A DNA stretch of 8,815 nt from positions 1 to 8,815 of the forward strand of contig CACHJY010000036.1 of assembly GCA_902580265.1 (NCBI GenBank). The letters run 5' to 3'. How positions within the stretch are numbered: the stretch's first letter is position 1; each line of letters opens with the position of its first letter. The notes beneath the pieces were generated by a model that saw only the letters and a program-made list of their open reading frames with translations, had not been told where the DNA came from and made no database searches. Both the position numbers and the translations under genes were made by a program. Origin of the DNA: an uncultured Alphaproteobacteria bacterium. GTDB lineage: Bacteria; Pseudomonadota; Alphaproteobacteria; Rhodobacterales; Rhodobacteraceae. Below are positions 1-6,163 of the stretch, one piece after another.

Positions 1-347
1 GATTTAGAAGCGGACAACACATTTTAGCACATGATTATATATTTTCCCTACATAAACTATTTGAATTAAGGAAGAGTTTTCTTCATAAAGTTATCAATTT
101 TGACGCTATATTGGCACCAACCTCACCCATAAAACCACCAATCATTACTCAATTGCTTGATGATAATGAATTCTTTACTGAAAAGAATTTGTTATCATTG
201 CGAAACACCCGAATTGCAAACTCTTTAAACTTATGTGCGTTAACATTGCCAACGAAAGCGGGTTTTTCAGGTTTAATGCTAATGGGACGTCCTAATAGCG
301 AATTTGATCTGATGAGCATAGGGTTAAGTATTGAAAAAATAAAATAA
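1..347 (+). CDS. Amidase-signature family enzyme, C-terminal fragment (5' end off window)
   Basis: The frame is open from base 3 to a TAA at 345-347, giving about 114 residues with no start in the window, so this is the tail of a longer gene. What is visible matches the C-terminal part of amidase-signature hydrolases (amidases, GatA, AtzF-like): the FDAILAPTSPIKPP segment (usual form fDallxPTxPxxAP), then LRNTRIANSLNLCALTLPT (usual form of an N-x-x-x-xPAlslP strand-loop) and GLMLMGRPNSEFDLMSIG (usual GlqLiGrxgsDxxLL). These enzymes hydrolyse C-N amide bonds with a Ser-cisSer-Lys triad, which lies in the missing N-terminal part, so neither activity nor substrate can be judged. It is followed by a 96-base gap before ftsK on the same strand. 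A GatA subunit cannot be formally excluded, but a stand-alone amidase is more likely from the context. The family call is firm; the substrate is unknown. Confidence 0.85.
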   Translation, partial: FRSGQHILAHDYIFSLHKLFELRKSFLHKVINFDAILAPTSPIKPPIITQLLDDNEFFTEKNLLSLRNTRIANSLNLCALTLPTKAGFSGLMLMGRPNSEFDLMSIGLSIEKIK

Positions 348-443
348 TCAATTAAAAAGTCTGACCTTTACCTTAAAGACAAAAAAACGTATATTAAATT
401 TAAACATATCTTGAAATAAACAAGAAAAAAACGAGCAGAAATA
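348..443 (+). promoter_or_regulatory. Intergenic leader upstream of ftsK, no convincing promoter
   Basis: This 96-base, very AT-rich gap lies between the amidase stop and the ftsK ATG. A TATATT hexamer at 390-395 could be a -10 box, but no good -35 sits 16-18 bases upstream; the nearest candidate, CTGACC at 361-366, is 23 bases away. There is no strong Shine-Dalgarno motif before the ftsK ATG (only GAGCAG, 431-437 region). It may hold an ftsK promoter, or ftsK may be read through from the amidase gene; the sequence alone does not decide. Confidence 0.2.
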
Positions 444-2897
444 ATGTCTTTTTTAGAAAAAGTTGACTACCCAGACTCAGCTGCAAAGGAGTATTCGAAA
501 AAGTTTTTCCAATTTATCTTTTTAAAAACTTTGGGAATTTTACTTTTCATTTCATCATTATTTATACTGTTATCTGTTTTAACATACTCTAAAAATGATC
601 CTAGCTTTCGTAATGCTAATGATGGGGAAATCGCTAATTTATTTGGCAAATTTGGTTCTTATTTAGCGGACTCTCTTCATGTGGCGATCGGGGTTACTAT
701 GATTACATTGCCTTTATTTTTATTAGCCTGGTCTAGTAGATTTCTTTTTAGTCTTTCTTCAGTTTATCTCTTTAAAAGAATAATTTTACTACCTTTTTTT
801 ATTGCGTTTTTTTCAGTATTTCTATCAACCAATGCTCCCCCAGCAAACTGGCCTTTTGAGTACGGTCTTGGTGGAATATTTGGTGATACATTTTTGAAGA
901 AATTGCTAATTTATCAACCCATTGAAATAAATCAGTGGCTTCAGTCAATTGCGATAGTGTGTTTAACTTTTTCTATTTTTTTGTTTTTTCTTGTTGCTGG
1001 TTTCAGAAAGCATGAAATTAATGTATTAACAAGAAATCGATTTAGGCATTTAATGATTTTGTTAATGGGATCATATAAGGCTTTTAAAATCTGCATAAAA
1101 ATCATCTATCGATCGGATAAAGAGAGCTTTAATGAAGATTATTATAAAAATAATTCAATAAAGCTAAGCGACCTTGCAGAAGAAAATCAGAGTTACAACA
1201 GTAAAGACCAAAATTTTTCAGCCACTAAAGAGAATGAAAAAGATCTATTAAGAGGTTTTAAGAGTAGAGCTACTATCGGTATTTTTGGTAATGGGCGAAT
1301 AAAAACGAGATCGAACAGAATTAAGAGTAGTAGTAGGGCTGCCTCCGAAGCGCAGCCTTCACTTGATTTGTCACTAAATAAAGAAAAATACCAATACCCC
1401 CCTTTAGCTCTTCTTAGTGACTATAGCCATCAATCAGTAAGCTCTGTGAGTTCTGTTTCATTAAATGAAAATGCGAAAATGCTTGAAGCTGTATTGGAGG
1501 ATTATGGCGTCAAAGGTAATATTATTTCCGTCAAACCAGGTCCTGTGGTAACTCTATATGAGTTGGAGCCAGCAGCTGGCTTGAAAGCTAGTCGAGTAAT
1601 TTCCTTATCTGAAGATATAGCTAGGTCGATGTCTGCTTTGGCAACCAGAGTCTCGACGATACCAGGTCGGTCCGTTATCGGGATTGAACTGCCTAATTCA
1701 ATTAGAGAAAAAGTTTTTTTAAAGGAACTTTTGTCATCAAAAAGTTATGAAGATTGTCGTTTCCAATTACCATTGGCCTTGGGTAAAGATATAGGCGGAG
1801 AACCCGTCATAGCAAATTTAGCGAGAATGCCGCATCTTTTAATTGCAGGAACAACCGGTTCAGGAAAATCTGTCGGCATCAACACAATGATCCTATCCCT
1901 GGTGTACAGGCTTACCCCAGAACAATGTAGACTAATAATGATTGACCCAAAAATGCTGGAGCTATCTGTTTATGATGGCATACCTCATTTACTCAGTCCC
2001 GTGGTCACAGACCCTAAGAAAGCGGTAGTAGCACTGAAATGGGCGGTGTTAGAAATGGAAGATAGATATAAAAAGATGTCACGGATGGGCGTTCGAAACA
2101 TAGAAAGCTTTAACTCGAAAGTGGTTGAAGCAATCCAGAATGGAGAAACTTTCTCGAGAACTGTCCAAGTAGGCTTTGATCAAAATACTGGTGAACCGGT
2201 TTATGAAGAACAGAGGGAAGAGCCCAAACGATTACCATTTATAGTCATTATAGTTGATGAAATGGCGGACTTAATGATGGTTGCAGGAAAAGAGATAGAA
2301 GGTTGCATCCAGAGATTGGCTCAAATGGCTAGAGCCGCAGGCATACATCTTATAATGGCTACTCAAAGGCCTTCAGTAGATGTCATCACTGGAACAATAA
2401 AGGCAAACTTTCCAACGAGAATTTCTTTCCAAGTAACATCAAAAATAGATAGTAGAACAATTTTAGGAGAGATGGGCGCAGAACAACTTCTTGGAATGGG
2501 TGATATGCTTTTTATGGCTAATGGTGGTAAAGTTACACGCGTTCATGGCCCTTTCGTATCCGACTCAGAGGTTGAAGAAATTGTGTCTCACTTAAAGAGG
2601 CAAGGCATGCCTGAGTATCGGGAAGAAATATTGGACCCAAAAAATATTGAAAATAACGATGGCTTTTATGATCTACCTAATACAAATGGCAATAGCGACG
2701 GTGAAGATCTTCTTGAAGACGCATTAGAAATAGTGAGACGAGATAGGAAGTGCTCAACATCATATATTCAACGAAAATTATCCATTGGATATAACAGAGC
2801 GGCGAAGATAGTGGAAAAACTCGAAGAAAAAGGTTTTGTATCTCCTGCAAACCACGTTGGAAAACGTGATGTCTTAATTCCTGAAAACAAAACATGA
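444..2897 (+). CDS. ftsK: DNA translocase FtsK
   Basis: Septum-anchored, ATP-driven double-stranded DNA pump that clears chromosome termini through the closing division site and activates XerCD recombination at dif. The 817 residues show the full architecture. Four likely membrane helices lie at about 24-48, 78-98, 110-129 and 166-187. A polar, Ser/Asn-rich linker of only about 125 residues follows (190-318). The motor runs from about 340 to 725, with Walker A GTTGSGKS at 469-476 and Walker B VIIVDEMADL ending in D605-E606. The gamma winged helix is at about 754-812 and contains the IGYNRAAKIVEKLEEKG signature, which in this family reads KOPS sequences. The linker is far shorter than in E. 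coli FtsK and resembles the compact alphaproteobacterial forms. The start is the first ATG before the membrane domain. The stop codon overlaps the lolA start (ATGA), so the two are probably cotranscribed and translationally coupled. All key motifs are intact; confidence is very high. Confidence 0.98.
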   Translation: MSFLEKVDYPDSAAKEYSKKFFQFIFLKTLGILLFISSLFILLSVLTYSKNDPSFRNANDGEIANLFGKFGSYLADSLHVAIGVTMITLPLFLLAWSSRFLFSLSSVYLFKRIILLPFFIAFFSVFLSTNAPPANWPFEYGLGGIFGDTFLKKLLIYQPIEINQWLQSIAIVCLTFSIFLFFLVAGFRKHEINVLTRNRFRHLMILLMGSYKAFKICIKIIYRSDKESFNEDYYKNNSIKLSDLAEENQSYNSKDQNFSATKENEKDLLRGFKSRATIGIFGNGRIKTRSNRIKSSSRAASEAQPSLDLSLNKEKYQYPPLALLSDYSHQSVSSVSSVSLNENAKMLEAVLEDYGVKGNIISVKPGPVVTLYELEPAAGLKASRVISLSEDIARSMSALATRVSTIPGRSVIGIELPNSIREKVFLKELLSSKSYEDCRFQLPLALGKDIGGEPVIANLARMPHLLIAGTTGSGKSVGINTMILSLVYRLTPEQCRLIMIDPKMLELSVYDGIPHLLSPVVTDPKKAVVALKWAVLEMEDRYKKMSRMGVRNIESFNSKVVEAIQNGETFSRTVQVGFDQNTGEPVYEEQREEPKRLPFIVIIVDEMADLMMVAGKEIEGCIQRLAQMARAAGIHLIMATQRPSVDVITGTIKANFPTRISFQVTSKIDSRTILGEMGAEQLLGMGDMLFMANGGKVTRVHGPFVSDSEVEEIVSHLKRQGMPEYREEILDPKNIENNDGFYDLPNTNGNSDGEDLLEDALEIVRRDRKCSTSYIQRKLSIGYNRAAKIVEKLEEKGFVSPANHVGKRDVLIPENKT

Positions 2898-3511
2898 TAC
2901 AACAAGCTTATTTAAGAAAAAAGTTTTTAATAACAGTTTTCAATATCTTTCTTATTTTTATTTTTTCAACAAACGTCGTGCTTTCTAAAAACCAAACCTT
3001 AGTACTAATTAAGGACTATCTCGCAGAAATTAGGACTCTCAAAGCAAAGTTCTCTCAAACTAATCATGCGGGAGATATTGCAACAGGCAAATTGTTCTTA
3101 AAAAAACCGGGAAAAATCCGTTTTTCTTATGATCCTCCACACAACTTACAAATTGTATCAAAACAACAGGCAGTATTGATATTTGATCCCAAAAACAGCG
3201 GTAGCGGGCCTCTAACATACCCTTTGTCTTCTACTCCTCTAGCATTCTTAATTAAAAATGATTTGAGCTTATTAATAAATAAAAATAGTGAAAGTGTTGA
3301 ACTTGATAATTATATTTTTTTAAAAGTTCGCAATCCACAATACCACCTTAGAATTGAATTTAATAAAAGGCCTATGTCAATAGTAGGATGGGAGTTCGAA
3401 AATCAAATGGGAGAAAGAATAAGTGTCTCACTACAAAATATACAAAAAAATAATTACATATCAGATGAAATTTTTAAAACTGAGAAAGATTACGAAAGAT
3501 TCAAAAAATAG
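2894..3511 (+). CDS. lolA: Outer-membrane lipoprotein carrier protein LolA
   Basis: Periplasmic chaperone that takes lipoproteins released by the LolCDE ABC transporter and hands them to the outer membrane. The 205-residue product begins with a typical export signal: K9-K10, then a hydrophobic run at 11-30, with likely cleavage near residue 31. The mature part carries LolA hallmarks: LKAKFSQTN at about 49-57, ATGKLFLKKPGKIRFSYDPP at 63-82 (usual SGxLxlxRPGRfRWxYxxP) and the TPLAFLI stretch at 114-120. Length matches the family (about 180-210 residues). The ATG overlaps the ftsK TGA by four bases, which favours this start; no Shine-Dalgarno sequence is evident, consistent with reinitiation after ftsK. 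The ftsK-lolA order is common in alphaproteobacteria. Its 3' end overlaps the convergent xth gene by 11 bases. The cleavage site lacks a clean A-x-A motif, so its exact position is uncertain. Confidence 0.93.
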   Translation: MIQQAYLRKKFLITVFNIFLIFIFSTNVVLSKNQTLVLIKDYLAEIRTLKAKFSQTNHAGDIATGKLFLKKPGKIRFSYDPPHNLQIVSKQQAVLIFDPKNSGSGPLTYPLSSTPLAFLIKNDLSLLINKNSESVELDNYIFLKVRNPQYHLRIEFNKRPMSIVGWEFENQMGERISVSLQNIQKNNYISDEIFKTEKDYERFKK

Positions 3512-4286
3512 CTAGTATGGGAACATGATCAGAAGGTCTTTCCCATCCTCTAGCTTCTGAAAAAATTTGGGCTTTGCTTAATTGAGATTTAAGATCTTGA
3601 CTTGCCCATATGTGATCTAAGCGTCTTCCTCGATTTGAAACCTCCCAGTCTCGCGCTCTATATGACCACCAACTATATAATTTTCCATCAGGTTTCATTT
3701 CTCTAAATGTATCAATCCAATTTCCCCTTTTTTTTATCTCTGATAAAAGGTCTGTTTCTATTTTTGTGTGTGAGACAACATTTGAAAGAGCGTTGTGACT
3801 CCAAACGTCATCTGGCAAAGGGGCTATATTAAAGTCTCCTACGATTATAGTTTTCCTTTTTTCACCTTTGAAAAATTTATCCCTAATTTCTGAAAGAAAC
3901 CTGATTTTATGTTCAAACTTTGGGTTTAATTTTGTATCGGGCAAATCACCACCAGCTGGAATATAAAGGTTATGAACTTTTATACCGTCTTCAAGCTCTA
4001 TTCCGACGTGCCGAGCATCACCTTTACCACAAAAATTGAATTTCTCAACATTCACTATTTTTCGTTTTGATAAAATCAAAACACCATTATACGATTTCTC
4101 CCCTTTAAATGCTGCGAATTTATATCCTAACTTTTCAAAGTTTTTTAAGGGAAGTTTTTCATTAATACATTTTGTTTCTTGAAGACACATTATATCTGGA
4201 TCTGCTAACTTTAAGAATCTGGAAACTAGTCCAACCCTCAGTCTAACAGAGTTTATATTCCATGATGCTATTGCAAGTGGTTTCAA
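3501..4286 (-). CDS. xth: Exodeoxyribonuclease III (AP endonuclease, XthA family)
   Basis: Mg-dependent nuclease of base-excision repair that cuts 5' of abasic sites and degrades duplex DNA 3' to 5'. The 261-residue product (E. coli ExoIII has 268) carries the expected catalytic set: N10 in SWNINSVR, E37 in LQETK, Y108 in NLYIPAGG, D151 and N153 in VGDFNIAP, D224 in GRRLDHIW, and D253-H254 in the terminal PSDHVPILAIF. The ExoIII-type block YSWWSYRARDWEVSNRGRRLDH separates it from the eukaryotic-like APE1 branch. The start is a TTG at 4284-4286 that overlaps the TGA of the upstream regulator gene (TTGA). No ATG lies between the regulator stop and the conserved N-terminal strand, and this TTG gives the usual family N-terminus. 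It is therefore probably translated by coupling from the regulator gene. No terminator hairpin is seen after its stop, which lies inside the end of lolA. Confidence 0.96.
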   Translation of the reverse strand: MKPLAIASWNINSVRLRVGLVSRFLKLADPDIMCLQETKCINEKLPLKNFEKLGYKFAAFKGEKSYNGVLILSKRKIVNVEKFNFCGKGDARHVGIELEDGIKVHNLYIPAGGDLPDTKLNPKFEHKIRFLSEIRDKFFKGEKRKTIIVGDFNIAPLPDDVWSHNALSNVVSHTKIETDLLSEIKKRGNWIDTFREMKPDGKLYSWWSYRARDWEVSNRGRRLDHIWASQDLKSQLSKAQIFSEARGWERPSDHVPILAIF

Positions 4287-4957
4287 TTTTTCTGGCCGGT
4301 ATGTTGATGATTCAAATAATATCTTCCCTCTTTATTTATTATAAAATTGTTGAGAAAAAGATTTTCTTTTATCTTTTTTCTTAGTCTATAAAGATGTGTT
4401 TCAAACGTGTGTGTTTCCATATTTGGATTTAACATCCAGACTTTTGACATAACCTCCTCTTTAGTTATTCCTCTATCTGAAGAACCGAATAGTGATAAGA
4501 CTATGTCGCTTTCTTTTTCTGTTAACTCCACGGAATTTTTATCTTTATAAATTAACTTTCTATCGGAAATTATGAAGCATATATATCCAAGGATTTTCTT
4601 ATTCTCTCTTTTACTTTTCAATCTCTCAAAAATTGTATTTAACAGGTCAACTAGCTCGACAAACTTAAATGGTCGTTTCAGATAAATATTATTCTTTGGC
4701 AGTAACTCGAAACCCTTTTCAGTAATTAATATTTTTTCTATGTCTTTGAGTTTGTTTTTTTGTATCTTTGTATTCGATAGAAAATCTTTAAGTCTACTCA
4801 ATTTATAATCACTTAAAATTACATCAAACTCTTCAATATTTTTCCAAGTAAAATCTTTTACAATTATATTCTTACCATTTCTGAAATGATGATTTTCCAA
4901 TAGACTCCTCAAGCTCTCTCGAAAAAACATATTTGATGTTATAATTGCTAAGTTCAC
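4283..4957 (-). CDS. OmpR-type winged-helix regulator with degenerate receiver domain
   Basis: Predicted DNA-binding transcription factor, 224 residues. The C-terminal half (about 125-217) is a clear OmpR/PhoB winged helix: VELTEKESDIVLSLF at 143-157, a helix ending KEEVMSKVW at 166-174, the recognition-helix region METHTFETHLYRLRKKI at 180-196, and a wing hairpin INKEGRYYL at 207-215. The N-terminal half has the layout of a receiver: a possible phospho-acceptor D50 in FDVILSD, T79 in ILIT and K94-R95-P96-F97. It lacks the acidic pair at residues 8-9 (here S8-N9) that binds Mg, so ordinary aspartyl phosphorylation is doubtful. Regulators of this type with weak receivers recur in Rhodobacterales-like genomes. 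The start is GTG, chosen because AAGG lies 8 bases upstream (4966-4969); the next in-frame ATG (codon 10) would remove the first receiver strand. The end overlaps the xth start by four bases. The regulon is unknown and no partner kinase is in view. Confidence 0.85.
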   Translation of the reverse strand: MNLAIITSNMFFRESLRSLLENHHFRNGKNIIVKDFTWKNIEEFDVILSDYKLSRLKDFLSNTKIQKNKLKDIEKILITEKGFELLPKNNIYLKRPFKFVELVDLLNTIFERLKSKRENKKILGYICFIISDRKLIYKDKNSVELTEKESDIVLSLFGSSDRGITKEEVMSKVWMLNPNMETHTFETHLYRLRKKIKENLFLNNFIINKEGRYYLNHQHTGQKN

Positions 4958-4965
4958 GTTCTTTA

Positions 4966-4969
4966 CCTT
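4966..4969 (-). promoter_or_regulatory. Shine-Dalgarno AAGG supporting the GTG start of the regulator
   Basis: On the minus strand AAGG lies 8 bases before the GTG at 4957-4955. It is the clearest ribosome binding site in the window and decides this non-ATG start against the in-frame ATG nine codons downstream. It overlaps an 8-base palindrome, TAAGCTTA (4969-4976), of unknown meaning. Confidence 0.5.
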
Positions 4970-5028
4970 AAGCTTATGATAATTAATAGATATACATATA
5001 TTAAAAATTTCCTTAGCATCAATCTAAC

Positions 5029-5064
5029 ATGAAAATTGAAATTCTAAACCATTTGACAAAATAA
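5029..5064 (+). other. Possible 11-codon upstream ORF before ribA
   Basis: ATG at 5029 opens an 11-codon frame (MKIEILNHLTK) closed by TAA at 5062-5064, two bases before the ribA ATG. It has no Shine-Dalgarno sequence and may be chance in AT-rich DNA. If translated, it would place a terminating ribosome at the ribA start, which itself has no visible ribosome binding site. Confidence 0.15.
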
Positions 5065-5066
5065 AA

Positions 5067-6161
5067 ATGTTTTTAACCTCGTCTGAAATATCCTCAAGAC
5101 TAAAATCAGATTTGCGATTAGGCCTGCCTATCATCTTATATGATGCTGAACAATTTGTTTTAATTGCAGCAATAGAAACACTATATCCTGAGAAACTAGA
5201 AAAGATACGTGACATTGCGAAAAACCAAAATTTTGAGATAGCTATTACCAATAGAAGAGCAAAAGTACTTAAGGCCAGAATATATAATGAATCGGTTACT
5301 AGAATTTCAATTAGAGAAAAAATAGATGTACAACTTTTACAAGCTATCGCAGACCCTTCAAAAGACTTAGATTACCCATTTAAAGGTCCATTCCATAGTG
5401 AGAGAGACGGTAACTTCGACATTGCTAGTGTTTCGCTTTCTCTTTGTAAAAAAGCAAGGCTTTTGCCTGCATCAATACTTATAGAAATACCAAAAAGCAT
5501 GAGAGACAAGTTAGTGTCCTCCCAGATCTCTGAATCTGATATCAGAGATTTAAAGTTTAAAAATGACGATGCAAACTTTTTGCCAACTCTGAGTTCAGCC
5601 CAATTACCAATAAAGGGATATAAAAACATAAGTCTAACTGTTTTCAGAGAAGTAACAGATCTAACTGAACATTATGCGATAGTATTTGGAAATCCTAAAA
5701 TCACTCAACCCGCTTTAACACGAGTACATTCAGCTTGTTTTACGGGTGATTTACTCGGTTCAGAAAAATGTGATTGCGGGGAGCAATTTAGTGTCTCCAT
5801 GTCAAAAATGAGAAATGAAGGAACAGGAATTTTGTTATACTTAAATCAGGAAGGTAGAGGAATTGGTTTAGCTAACAAAATGAGAGCATATCATCTGCAA
5901 AACATAGGTTTTGATACTGTTGATGCTAATCATAGGCTGGGTTTTGAAGATGATGAAAGAGATCTGGAAATTGCTGCAAAGATTTTAAAATCATTGGGCG
6001 TAAGCGAAGTAAAGCTAATGACTAACAACCCAAAAAAAATTGAGCTTTTAACTAATAATGGGATCACAGTAAAAGAAAGAGTGCCCCTGATAGTAAGTAT
6101 GAACCCTAACAATGAAAACTACTTGAAAACAAAAGCAAAAAAAAGTGGTCACCTTTTTTGA
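5067..6161 (+). CDS. ribA: GTP cyclohydrolase II with RibB-like N-terminal region
   Basis: Catalyses the first step of riboflavin synthesis: GTP to 2,5-diamino-6-ribosylamino-4(3H)-pyrimidinone 5'-phosphate, formate and pyrophosphate. The catalytic domain is residues 188-345. It contains the zinc ligands C224, C235 and C237 in ACFTGDLLGSEKCDCGEQ, the NQEGRGIGL loop at 260-268, and Y275, D296 and R298, spaced as in the E. coli enzyme (Y105, D126, R128); TNNPKK follows at 319-324. All expected active-site residues are present. The first 180 residues are an extension typical of alphaproteobacterial RibA. They follow the order of DHBP synthase (RibB) landmarks while lacking its active-site motifs, so the protein should not make DHBP and a separate RibB is needed elsewhere. 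The start is fixed by an in-frame TGA at 5037, with no other start codon before this ATG; no Shine-Dalgarno sequence is evident. The gene lies alone on its strand, divergent from the regulator. Confidence 0.95.
   Translation: MFLTSSEISSRLKSDLRLGLPIILYDAEQFVLIAAIETLYPEKLEKIRDIAKNQNFEIAITNRRAKVLKARIYNESVTRISIREKIDVQLLQAIADPSKDLDYPFKGPFHSERDGNFDIASVSLSLCKKARLLPASILIEIPKSMRDKLVSSQISESDIRDLKFKNDDANFLPTLSSAQLPIKGYKNISLTVFREVTDLTEHYAIVFGNPKITQPALTRVHSACFTGDLLGSEKCDCGEQFSVSMSKMRNEGTGILLYLNQEGRGIGLANKMRAYHLQNIGFDTVDANHRLGFEDDERDLEIAAKILKSLGVSEVKLMTNNPKKIELLTNNGITVKERVPLIVSMNPNNENYLKTKAKKSGHLF
6137..6159. terminator. Small bidirectional terminator shared by ribA and yggS
   Basis: Eight A residues (6137-6144), then GTGG, a TCA loop and CC, then six T residues (6154-6159). 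The RNA can fold as AAAAGTGG-TCA-CCTTTTTT, with one T-T mismatch and a G-T pair. It ends in a T-run on the plus strand and, being nearly symmetric, also in an eight-T run on the minus strand, just past the yggS stop. It lies inside the last codons of ribA. The stem is weak (two G-C pairs), so the efficiency is uncertain, but the position between convergent genes is right. Confidence 0.45.
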
Positions 6162-6163
6162 AT

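Larger units (their letters stand above)
4958..5066. promoter_or_regulatory. Divergent intergenic region between the regulator/xth unit and ribA
   Basis: These 109 AT-rich bases are the only space between two divergent transcription units, so promoters for both should lie here. For the minus-strand unit, TTGATG (5017-5022) followed after 16 bases by TATATG (4995-5000) is a fair sigma-70-like candidate and would give a leader of about 30 bases. For ribA, no equally good pair is seen: TATATT at 4997-5002 lacks a matching -35, and GATAAT at 4978-4983 has only a weak TTCACG 19 bases upstream. The region is too short and lacks the conserved arms of an FMN (RFN) riboswitch. A regulator may control its own gene and ribA from here, but no operator is obvious beyond the short TAAGCTTA palindrome. 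Confidence 0.4.

Noticed and set aside
355..390. GTCT...AGAC inverted repeat between the amidase gene and ftsK as a possible terminator
   Set aside because: Only four bases pair, and on the plus strand it is followed by a run of A, not T. The T-run side would serve a minus-strand transcript, and no minus-strand gene ends there.
348..443. CtrA-type TTAA-N7-TTAA sites near ftsK
   Set aside because: TTAA occurs at 352, 373, 394 and 400, but no pair has the required 7-base spacing; frequent TTAA is expected in such AT-rich DNA.
5053..5058. Perfect TTGACA hexamer as a ribA -35 box
   Set aside because: It lies 9 bases before the ribA ATG, and no -10-like hexamer follows at 16-18 bases; transcription would start inside the gene, past its start codon.
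4958..5066. FMN (RFN) riboswitch upstream of ribA
   Set aside because: The space is only 109 bases and shows none of the conserved G-rich arms of the RFN element.
5024..5251. Minus-strand open frames inside ribA, ftsK and other genes
   Set aside because: They lie wholly inside strongly conserved genes on the other strand and show no recognisable domain; they are frame shadows.
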